A stretch of 5,221 nt of DNA from Candidatus Poseidoniaceae archaeon (GTDB taxonomy: Archaea; Thermoplasmatota; Poseidoniia; Poseidoniales; Poseidoniaceae), in contig JAQXFJ010000127.1 of NCBI GenBank assembly GCA_029250385.1, positions 1 to 5,221 of the forward strand, read 5' to 3'. The notes under the pieces were generated by a model that was not told the DNA's origin, did not search any database, and saw only the letters and a program-made list of their open reading frames with translations. The stretch's first letter is position 1, and the number at the start of each line of letters is the position of its first letter. Positions 1 through 5,221 of the stretch are shown piece by piece. The position numbers were made by a program, and so were the translations under genes.

Positions 1-1031
1 CTTCCCCAGTACATTGTTTCAGGGTATTCCCATCCAAAGTGCTCGTAGAGTAATGTCTGCTTACGTGTTGAATCCATCAGGTCTTTACCACGGATAATAT
101 GGGTCACTCCTTGCAAATGATCTTCAACAGCGCTTTGGAAATCTAACAACGGCCACACACGGTACCTTGAAGCTATTTCCTTTCTTGGATGAGGATTTTT
201 TATAGTGTCTTGAATTCGTAATGCTGGCCAATCTCTGAGAGCAGGATTTTTTAGTTCCATGTCAGTTTTTACTCGCACCACAGCGTCCCCGGGTACAAAT
301 GTGCCATCTAGCATTTTATTCCACAAATCGATATTGAGTTCAGTTTCATTTGCTCTGCATGGACAATTTGTTTGGCTAACTCTAAACTCTCTAAATTCAT
401 CAGCACTACATTGGCAAACATAGCCAAAACCTCCGCTCAGCATAATGTCTACGTGTCGATAATATTCGTTGATTCTATCACTGGCTATTACAATTCTATG
501 AGGCTTGAAACCAAGTAACCATTCAGCCTCTTGTTCAATAATTCCATAGGCTTCTGGAAGAGGAGGTTTGACAGTAGTATCTGTGTCATCAAATCGTAAT
601 ATTAGTTCACCTTCATACTCTTTGGCATATTCACCATTGATGATTATTCCTCGTGCATGGCCAAATGATAACGGACCATTCGGGTTAGGTGCAAATCTCA
701 ATACGACTTTCCCTTTTTGAGCTGAATTTAATTCAGGTAAACCCTCTCTTCTTGTTTGCTTTTCCCTTTCTTCTAGTAAGTGAGGTGCTTCGTTTTGCAA
801 TATTTGTCGTAAGTAATCAAGCCCTTTATCCCCTGCTAAATTATTTGCTTGTGCGACTTTCTTGGCTATTAAGGGACTTAGAGATTTACCATATTGTCTT
901 AAATCTTGACGCATACCCATTATCCTACCAATTACTGAACCTGGATTCGCTTTTCCAGAGTATTCAATGGCATTTTGGATTGCCATATGCCATAACATTG
1001 TATCTGTTGCTTCATCGGGAGTCCAGTCCAT
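1..1031 (-). CDS. gltX: Glutamyl-tRNA synthetase, archaeal type (5' part, cut by window edge)
   Basis: Class I synthetase that attaches glutamate to tRNA in the cytoplasm. The first 343 residues are visible; the frame stays open to base 1, so the KMSKS loop and the anticodon-binding beta-barrels are missing only because of the window edge. Residues 1-110 are the helical extension of archaeal GluRS, with the family stretch AIEYSGKANPGSVIGRIMG. The nucleotide-binding signature follows as FAPNPNGPLSFGHARG (residues 113-128), with SFGH in the HIGH position, then LRFDDTD (145-151). Cysteines 206, 208, 223 and 225 (CQC...CPCR) form the usual zinc motif. The segment YRVWPLLDFQSAVEDHLQGV and then HIIRGKD is the conserved tRNA-acceptor/active-site region. 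The start is ATG at 1031: an in-frame TAG lies six codons upstream, and the only alternative, TTG at 1040, sits too close to the G-rich ribosome-binding stretch. Archaeal GluRS is usually non-discriminating and also makes Glu-tRNA(Gln) for the GatDE amidotransferase; that is family knowledge, not seen here. It lies 49 bases downstream of rnhB. Confidence 0.96.
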   Translation of the reverse strand, partial: MDWTPDEATDTMLWHMAIQNAIEYSGKANPGSVIGRIMGMRQDLRQYGKSLSPLIAKKVAQANNLAGDKGLDYLRQILQNEAPHLLEEREKQTRREGLPELNSAQKGKVVLRFAPNPNGPLSFGHARGIIINGEYAKEYEGELILRFDDTDTTVKPPLPEAYGIIEQEAEWLLGFKPHRIVIASDRINEYYRHVDIMLSGGFGYVCQCSADEFREFRVSQTNCPCRANETELNIDLWNKMLDGTFVPGDAVVRVKTDMELKNPALRDWPALRIQDTIKNPHPRKEIASRYRVWPLLDFQSAVEDHLQGVTHIIRGKDLMDSTRKQTLLYEHFGWEYPETMYWG

Positions 1032-1032
1032 G

Positions 1033-1075
1033 CCAATCAATTCCCCCTAACACCAGTCCTTGATGAATTGAATGG
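1033..1075 (-). promoter_or_regulatory. Predicted mRNA hairpin covering the gltX leader
   Basis: In the transcript, CCATTCAATTC (1075-1065) can pair with GAATTGATTGG (1043-1033) at 10 of 11 positions, leaving a 21-base loop. The 3' arm ends one base before the gltX ATG, and the 5' arm begins five bases after the rnhB stop, so the structure fills nearly the whole spacer. Four of the five Gs of the ribosome-binding-like GGGGG lie in the loop. It could modulate gltX translation, act as a processing or 3'-end signal for rnhB, or be a protein-binding dyad in DNA. The complementarity is seen directly; any function is inference. Confidence 0.4.
1043..1048 (-). promoter_or_regulatory. Shine-Dalgarno-like G-rich stretch of gltX
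   Basis: The coding strand reads AGGGGG, ending 11 bases before the ATG at 1031. It is an imperfect match to the GGAGG core and slightly far away, but it is the only purine-rich candidate in the spacer. It favours the ATG over the in-frame TTG at 1040, which would be only two bases from the Gs. It lies in the loop of the predicted hairpin. Confidence 0.4.
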
Positions 1076-1080
1076 TTGAT

Positions 1081-1803
1081 TTAAAATAAAGTAGTTTGAT
1101 TACCATCAGAAATCAATCTATCAGGTAATTCAATATCGTGTTTTTGCGACCAAATCCGCTTAACTGTCGACCATGACCAACGAAGTTCTTCATGGGGTTT
1201 GTCTCCTATCAAGATATGAACTGCGTCAACTGTTTTTTTATCACTTGGATAGCCTGACCCAATTGGAAAGCCAACCTTATTTTCAATCTCAGTTATACAA
1301 TGGTCTCTGTGTTGTTTTGCCAATATACTAGCCATCCCAACTATGGGGTAATTTTGATCTGCTTTGTGAAAACTTACCATTTCAGAATTAGGCCAAGGCC
1401 ATTGGTCAATTAATGCACTTATTCTCCTAGTAAATCGTTTCTCATCTACATCACAAGCATCATTAGTTATCATGAAACCATTATCGTTACCTACCAATGC
1501 TAATTTGTTAATAGCTTCGGCAAATAACTGAGTTTCTAAAATATTTAGACCTTTATTTGCCACGGCTATATCTATTCGTGATGGTGGGCAAGATATGACT
1601 GAATATTTCCATCCTCTTGTTTGGCAATTTTCAAAGAACCATGTGCGAATTGTTTCACGCTTTTTTTTACTCAAATCTTTCGAATCTTTGACTCCAGCCT
1701 CAACAAGCATTTGTATGTCTCCTTCCGGAATACAAACACACCCAACAACTAGTGGACCAATCACTGGTCCTCTACCAGCTTCATCAACCCCAATGTGTAA
1801 CAT
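1081..1803 (-). CDS. rnhB: Ribonuclease HII
   Basis: Cleaves RNA in RNA-DNA hybrids and 5' of single ribonucleotides embedded in DNA, so it acts in ribonucleotide excision and primer removal. The protein is 240 residues, slightly longer than typical archaeal RNase HII. The N-terminal DEAGRG motif (residues 7-12) supplies catalytic D7 and E8 and the GRG strand. The third acidic residue is most likely D115 in NDACDVD, followed by ERF-like EKRF. The fourth is D149 in HKADQNYPIVGMASILAK, the standard family block. GSGYPSD (182-188) holds the conserved tyrosine (Y185) that senses the 2'-OH, and RWSWSTV (208-214) matches the family SW-T block. The last five residues, QTTLF, look like a PCNA-interacting peptide. 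The ATG at 1803 is two codons before the first conserved strand, as is usual. It starts 7 bases after the stop of the upstream membrane-protein gene, with only a weak GAG ahead of it, so cotranscription and possibly coupled translation are likely. All catalytic residues are present. Confidence 0.97.
   Translation of the reverse strand: MLHIGVDEAGRGPVIGPLVVGCVCIPEGDIQMLVEAGVKDSKDLSKKKRETIRTWFFENCQTRGWKYSVISCPPSRIDIAVANKGLNILETQLFAEAINKLALVGNDNGFMITNDACDVDEKRFTRRISALIDQWPWPNSEMVSFHKADQNYPIVGMASILAKQHRDHCITEIENKVGFPIGSGYPSDKKTVDAVHILIGDKPHEELRWSWSTVKRIWSQKHDIELPDRLISDGNQTTLF
1084..1098 (-). other. Putative PIP box (PCNA-binding peptide) at the RNase HII C-terminus
   Basis: The protein ends with QTTLF (residues 236-240) directly before the TAA stop. 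Archaeal PCNA-interacting peptides have the form Q-x-x-hydrophobic-x-x-aromatic-aromatic, often beginning QxTL, and archaeal RNase HII is known to bind PCNA through its C-terminus. Here the peptide stops right after Q-T-T-L-F, so the final aromatic pair of the full motif is absent. The call rests on position and on the match of the first half of the motif. Confidence 0.5.
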
Positions 1804-1810
1804 AATAATC

Positions 1811-4264
1811 TCAAAAATCTAAATCATCTTCATCAGGCAACGGAACAGATTTAGTAAATTCTGTTGCTATTTGCTCCCCATCATCTAATATATTTCTCGG
1901 GTCACTACGCTTGGTCATTTTTGGATTATATTGTGCTTTAGGCAGTTTTTCATTGTCACTAACGGGCTGGTTAATTCCTCCAATGTCTATTGCATTAAGT
2001 AATTCATCGGCTTCATTTCTAACTGTTGTTTTGTCATGGGTATCCAATACTAAAGCAGCCGCATCCCTTAATTTTTCATCAATTGGGGCCGTAACAGGTT
2101 TTGATTGGCCAGCGCGATTTTTGAACGACCGCTCAAACCGCTCGGAAGCAATTTCCGGAGATTCAATTGGCGTAGTTTCTACTTTTTTGGCAGCAAATTT
2201 AACCAACCAATCATCTTGTTTTTCAGATGTGTTTACAGAATTTACCGTATTAATCATGGTTTGATTTTCTAATCGGTCATTTCGATCTCTTAGTGCTTTA
2301 TTGATTATTAGACCCGATGCTAATATTGATATTATTATCCAGAACCATGACTTTACAATATCGGTGGTTATCTCCACATAATCTCCTAACGTTTTTTCAG
2401 ATGTCTTTATTTCATCATCTTGCCAATTAGTCCCATAATATTGGACAGATGTGGTAAATTCGATTGGCTTATCAGGGGTGAAAATAGACCTTATTGATAC
2501 ATTGAGGTACATTGTCCCATTGCTAATTTGGTCTACAGGAATCTCTGCCCAACCTCTAACAGTAAAGTTAGAAGCTAAGTCTATATCATTTATTTCGAAT
2601 GATCTTGGATATTCAACGCCACTTTCATAAATTGCTCCATTAGGGGGGATAAACGACATTTCTGTAAAGTGTGAACATTGTAATTGAACAATAATTCCGT
2701 CCACTGCATTTCCATCATTACGTAGGGTCATAGCGATGTTAAACCTACCAATAGCATCATTTTCCTGGACCAAATTTTGTAAAGACCAAGATATTTCGGG
2801 TGCAATTACCACATCAAAATTAATCAACACTGGATTTTGATTAGAATTGGTTAGCGATATTGCAATTGTGACCTTTCCATTGTCAAAAGCGCTTGCATCT
2901 TGATTTGCCGTTATAGTTAGACTGCTGACGTCGACAAAAGAATTCTTACCAATTTCAAGCGAATAAGTTCCAAGAGACAGACTCACAAAGTTGGGTTGTT
3001 CAATAATCTCTAGCAAATAATTATCTTGATAATTACCGTCATTATAAATCCGGAAACTGGCATCACATGACTCACTTGGTAACAATTGCGAGCAATCATC
3101 AGAAATGAGGTCTGCATTCACTTCTCTTTGCCAGACTACTGCTGTTTGTAGGTCGACATATTTAGCCCGATTAGTCGCTCCACTAGGTGTTATTATTACC
3201 CTGACATCGATTTCTCCTTGATTATAATTTGGTGATTGGAAACCAATTTCAAAAGTTCGGGAATTAGTTGGTTGAATAAACTCATCCTCATAACCGCCAA
3301 AAACAGCTATTATCCAACCATTGTAGTCTATTCTATCAGATACTGGCACCCCTATTATTGGGTCGCCTTGACTGTCAATTACTTGTAAATCAATGCTCAT
3401 AATATTTTCAATATTACCAACGTTAGTGATTGTAACTGGTGTTCTACCACTGGAGTCTGGTGACAACGAAAGGTTGGTTTCTTGTTCCAAAATTGACACA
3501 TTTCTAAATTCTGACATCAATAAGTCAAAGTTCCATGTAGTGGTACACTCATCTAAATTAGATGTTGCTATCAATGAAAAGCGTGGACCAGATTCGAATA
3601 GTGGCTGTGAGTTTATCACTTGTGGTACTTGAATCCACAGATAGATATACTTCAATTGATTTGGTGTAAAATACTCGTAAGATGTTAGATTTTCTGTATT
3701 ATTCATGGTCCATCCCCATTGCCAATTTGAGTTTGTCGCTAAGGAAAAAGTGACATTGTCACCAAATAAACCATAATTTGTCATATTAACTGCTAAATTT
3801 GTCTTAATCCCCGGGTCTACCACGAATTGTGAGTCACCATTTACGCCATACTGCAGATTGGATCGCTTAGAAATTACTAAATTAAATTGGCTCTCTATGC
3901 TTAATTGTGAATCTAGTGATGATGTAATAGTAATCACTGCATTAACCGTTTGATATGGGGCATAATCATCACAGGTAAAATAGAATTTGAATTGTCTAAC
4001 TTGTCCTTCTGATAATTCATATTCACCTGGCAAATTGCTAATTGAGATGTTGTCTGGAAGTGTGTGTTGAAAAGAAATTTCATTAACCTGTCCTGCAATG
4101 TTTCTTACCGTAATAGAGGCTTCAATAGTTTCGCCTCGATGTATGACATGTCTTGTTGTTGAATCTAATTCCAAAATTTCGTTTTCGAGATTCGCAGCAC
4201 TATTTTCAACCATCGGCGTGAAAATGCACAAGACCAAGACTAGTGCAACCAATGCCCTGCGCAT
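1811..4264 (-). CDS. Large exported single-pass membrane protein with Ig-like modules, unknown function
   Basis: I do not recognise a named gene. The 817-residue product starts MRRALVALVLVLCIFTP, a clear signal peptide (residues 1-24, cleavage plausible after the SAA at 22-24). Residues about 28-612 are beta-rich and contain about five Ig-like modules resembling the CARDB/NPCBM-associated type, marked by hydrophobic strands ending in N-x-G-N-like turns (N55, N163, N281, N408, N516). About ten N-x-S/T sequons lie in this part (for example N82, N160, N170, N192, N255, N588), consistent with archaeal N-glycosylation. C391 and C400 could form a disulfide. A transmembrane helix spans about 639-658, followed by arginines and a hydrophilic tail to 817 ending in acidic PDEDDLDF. 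Expected topology: modules outside, tail in the cytoplasm. The start is secure: an in-frame TGA lies nine codons upstream with no other ATG, GTG or TTG between. No Shine-Dalgarno is visible, which hints at a leaderless or separately promoted mRNA. It lies 51 bases after pheT and 7 before rnhB. Cell-surface scaffold, adhesion or sensing roles are all possible; no enzyme motif is visible. Confidence 0.9.
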   Translation of the reverse strand: MRRALVALVLVLCIFTPMVENSAANLENEILELDSTTRHVIHRGETIEASITVRNIAGQVNEISFQHTLPDNISISNLPGEYELSEGQVRQFKFYFTCDDYAPYQTVNAVITITSSLDSQLSIESQFNLVISKRSNLQYGVNGDSQFVVDPGIKTNLAVNMTNYGLFGDNVTFSLATNSNWQWGWTMNNTENLTSYEYFTPNQLKYIYLWIQVPQVINSQPLFESGPRFSLIATSNLDECTTTWNFDLLMSEFRNVSILEQETNLSLSPDSSGRTPVTITNVGNIENIMSIDLQVIDSQGDPIIGVPVSDRIDYNGWIIAVFGGYEDEFIQPTNSRTFEIGFQSPNYNQGEIDVRVIITPSGATNRAKYVDLQTAVVWQREVNADLISDDCSQLLPSESCDASFRIYNDGNYQDNYLLEIIEQPNFVSLSLGTYSLEIGKNSFVDVSSLTITANQDASAFDNGKVTIAISLTNSNQNPVLINFDVVIAPEISWSLQNLVQENDAIGRFNIAMTLRNDGNAVDGIIVQLQCSHFTEMSFIPPNGAIYESGVEYPRSFEINDIDLASNFTVRGWAEIPVDQISNGTMYLNVSIRSIFTPDKPIEFTTSVQYYGTNWQDDEIKTSEKTLGDYVEITTDIVKSWFWIIISILASGLIINKALRDRNDRLENQTMINTVNSVNTSEKQDDWLVKFAAKKVETTPIESPEIASERFERSFKNRAGQSKPVTAPIDEKLRDAAALVLDTHDKTTVRNEADELLNAIDIGGINQPVSDNEKLPKAQYNPKMTKRSDPRNILDDGEQIATEFTKSVPLPDEDDLDF
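1814..2290 (-). other. Cytoplasmic tail of the membrane protein
   Basis: Residues about 659-817 follow the transmembrane helix. They begin with a basic stop-transfer stretch (KALRDRNDRLE), continue through a low-complexity polar linker, and include a likely helical segment at about 729-770 (KLRDAAALVLDTH, then NEADELLNAIDIGG). They finish in a strongly acidic end. I recognise no domain here. The length and the helical block suggest a protein-binding tail rather than a mere anchor; this is inference. Confidence 0.5.
2291..2350 (-). other. Transmembrane helix of the 817-residue protein
   Basis: Residues about 639-658, SWFWIIISILASGLIINKAL, form the only long hydrophobic stretch after the signal peptide. 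The arginine- and lysine-containing segment that follows supports the C-terminal side being cytoplasmic (positive-inside rule). Confidence 0.88.
2429..4183 (-). repeat. Five degenerate Ig-like modules (protein-level repeat)
   Basis: The recurring element is a strand of alternating hydrophobics followed by Asn and a glycine turn: VRNIAGQ (N55), MTNYGLF (N163), ITNVGNI (N281), IYNDGNY (N408) and LRNDGNA (N516). Each is followed by another alternating strand. Spacings between the Asn residues are 108, 118, 127 and 108 residues, close to the length of one Ig-like sandwich. The last two or three copies are the clearest; the first two are weak. No DNA-level repeat is apparent, so duplication would be old. 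Confidence 0.5.
4193..4264 (-). other. N-terminal signal peptide of the 817-residue protein
   Basis: Residues 1-24 show a basic start (MRR), a hydrophobic core (ALVALVLVLCIF) and a polar end with small residues at -3 and -1 for cleavage after A24. C13 lies inside the hydrophobic core and has no lipobox context, so a lipoprotein signal is unlikely. Confidence 0.85.
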
Positions 4265-4277
4265 AGTTTCTGTAATA

Positions 4278-4305
4278 CAATTAGCATATCAAATAATGCT
4301 ATTTG
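4278..4305 (-). promoter_or_regulatory. Imperfect palindrome flanking a possible TATA-like octamer
   Basis: On the coding strand CAAATAGCAT and ATGCTAATTG are inverted repeats (9 of 10 positions pair, with six perfect inner pairs) around the octamer TATTTGAT. The octamer lies 24-31 bases before the ATG of the membrane-protein gene, where an archaeal TATA box would sit for a leaderless transcript. The gene has no visible Shine-Dalgarno, which fits. The octamer is only a loose match to TTTATATA, so the promoter reading is tentative; a hairpin between pheT and the next gene is the alternative. Confidence 0.3.
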
Positions 4306-4315
4306 TTGTGTAAGA

Positions 4316-5221
4316 TTATACCGGGTCTGGAATAGCCAGTAATATTTGGGCAACAGAAAACTCTGCGCCGTTTAGTGGCACCTTTAGTTCGAATTGTTCG
4401 GCCACATTTGGGTCTATCTCTCCAAAGCAACCAATATGAATCCCATTTACTGACACCTTAGCAGCTCTTCCAGCTAGCCAAGGTCCATCATTATCTGGAA
4501 GAGGAGTTATCTCATGGTTTTGCGCCCCTAAATCTCTCAAGAATGCTTGGATTTTGCCTCGAATTGCTGCAAATCCGCCACTTCTTTCTGCCACTAAGAA
4601 TGCTAATCTAGTGGAATTGTGATGGCCTCTTACAACTGTACCCAACTCGTAAACGCTTTGTGGCAAGTCATGATGGCGATTACTTGATAATAACCTTAGC
4701 AAGCCAGGCATCAGATATTGTCTTAGTAATGTATGATCAATAGTGATTGGGTTGGTAATCCTAGTAACTTCGCCAACATTGTCCCAACGCATCATGGTGA
4801 ACTGATCAAGGTCGTTGGATAAAGTAAGGGATTGTATCTGCATCATGCCAAGTCCTTGCATTGAATCTCTAATTCTTCTTAGGATATTATTGTCCTTCCT
4901 TGGGACAGCAGTCATTGGTGATTTTGCTATGTCGGTTCCTAAATTTTCATAGCCATGTCCAATCGCAATATCTTCTAGTAAGTCAACTGGATGTAATATG
5001 TCAAATCTCCATCGCGGCATTGATAAGTTGATAAAATCATCATCTTTGCTGATTAGTGTACCACCCATTCGGTTTATGGCACTTGAAATTTGTTTTTCTT
5101 CTAGGCTGTCACCAATCAAGCCATTCAACAGTTTTGTGGGTAACTTATGTTCAATAGCATCTCCGTTAGGTAGGTGATTAACCGTTCCATCGCAAGCGGT
5201 TACTTTGACAGATTCAATGGT
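4316..5221 (-). CDS. pheT: Phenylalanyl-tRNA synthetase beta subunit, archaeal type (3' part, cut by window edge)
   Basis: Beta subunit of the alpha2-beta2 enzyme that charges tRNA(Phe); it supports tRNA binding, and its upstream B3/B4 domain, outside the window, edits mischarged Tyr-tRNA. The last 301 residues are visible and the frame is open to base 5221, so the true start lies outside; TTG at 5128 is an internal leucine, not a start. Counting from the window edge, B5 covers about residues 25-92 and contains PRWRFDILHPVDLLEDI (69-85), the archaeal/eukaryal PheT signature, then GHGYENL. The catalytic-like B6/B7 core follows, with TNPIT (156-160), the LR of TLLRQYLMPGLL (near 165-175), YELG (191-194), LAGRAAKV (249-256) and GCFGEIDP (264-271). 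The protein ends soon after AEFSVAQIL, with no FDX-ACB anticodon-binding domain, as expected for archaea and unlike bacteria. The stop is 51 bases before the membrane-protein gene. Confidence 0.96.
   Translation of the reverse strand, partial: TIESVKVTACDGTVNHLPNGDAIEHKLPTKLLNGLIGDSLEEKQISSAINRMGGTLISKDDDFINLSMPRWRFDILHPVDLLEDIAIGHGYENLGTDIAKSPMTAVPRKDNNILRRIRDSMQGLGMMQIQSLTLSNDLDQFTMMRWDNVGEVTRITNPITIDHTLLRQYLMPGLLRLLSSNRHHDLPQSVYELGTVVRGHHNSTRLAFLVAERSGGFAAIRGKIQAFLRDLGAQNHEITPLPDNDGPWLAGRAAKVSVNGIHIGCFGEIDPNVAEQFELKVPLNGAEFSVAQILLAIPDPV

Noticed and set aside
1038..1040. TTG as an alternative gltX start
   Set aside because: It is only two bases from the G-rich ribosome-binding stretch, and the ATG three codons later has a more workable spacing.
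689..1063. Open 124-codon frame on the plus strand, hydrophobic-looking
   Set aside because: It lies antisense to the conserved N-terminal part of gltX; leucine richness is the mirror of AT-rich minus-strand codons, and no family resemblance is visible.
1661..1668. Run of eight Ts on the plus strand as a terminator, or A8 slippage site in rnhB
   Set aside because: On the coding strand it is AGTAAAAAAAAGCG encoding S-K-K-K-R within an intact, conserved rnhB frame; no frameshift is needed and it is not at a gene end.
1595..2264. Plus-strand open frames at 1595-1822 and 1911-2264
   Set aside because: Both are antisense to rnhB and the membrane-protein gene, with no recognisable domain and no ribosome-binding context.
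3393..4313. Plus-strand open frames at 3393-3632 and 4098-4313
   Set aside because: Antisense shadows of the 817-codon gene, which has signal peptide, modules and a transmembrane helix in order.
4314..4320. TATAAT-like sequence on the coding strand as a promoter
   Set aside because: It overlaps the pheT stop codon, resembles a bacterial -10 rather than an archaeal TATA box, and the genes here are archaeal in type.
5126..5128. TTG as the start of a 270-residue pheT product
   Set aside because: The frame continues open for 31 more codons to the window edge and the upstream residues fit the B5 domain, so this is an internal leucine.

Overview
The window reads as a stretch of an AT-rich archaeal chromosome. 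All four recognisable genes lie on the minus strand, so transcription runs from base 5221 towards base 1. The order is pheT (3' part), a large exported membrane protein, rnhB, then gltX (5' part). The GluRS is the archaeal/eukaryal-like form with a long N-terminal extension and a CxC...CxC zinc motif. The PheT stops after its catalytic-like core, without the bacterial C-terminal anticodon-binding domain. The RNase HII ends in a PCNA-binding-like peptide. Together these point to an archaeon. The low G+C and the big Ig-like, N-glycosylation-rich, single-pass membrane protein resemble planktonic Thermoplasmatota (Marine Group II/III, Poseidoniales-like), but that placement is inference, not read from a marker gene.

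Layout by position. Bases 1-1031 hold the first 343 codons of gltX, cut by the window edge before the KMSKS loop and anticodon-binding part. Bases 1032-1080 are a 49-base spacer, nearly all of it occupied by an 11-base inverted repeat whose loop carries a G-rich Shine-Dalgarno-like stretch, directly in front of the gltX ATG. Bases 1081-1803 are a complete rnhB. Only 7 bases upstream of it ends an 817-codon gene (1811-4264) with a signal peptide, about five Ig-like modules, one transmembrane helix and a roughly 160-residue charged cytoplasmic tail. Bases 4265-4315 are a 51-base spacer with an imperfect palindrome flanking an AT-rich octamer. Bases 4316-5221 are the last 301 codons of pheT, including B5 and the catalytic-like B6/B7 core. 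The coding strand is almost fully occupied; there is no gene-free stretch over 300 bases and no tRNA, CRISPR or insertion sequence was seen.

Two aminoacyl-tRNA synthetases and RNase HII are housekeeping functions (charging Phe and Glu tRNAs; removing RNA from RNA-DNA hybrids). The envelope protein between them is the unexplained member. Its tight 7-base junction with rnhB suggests these two are cotranscribed. I see no convincing new multi-gene system. The items most worth a second look are the unknown membrane protein and the two structured intergenic spacers.
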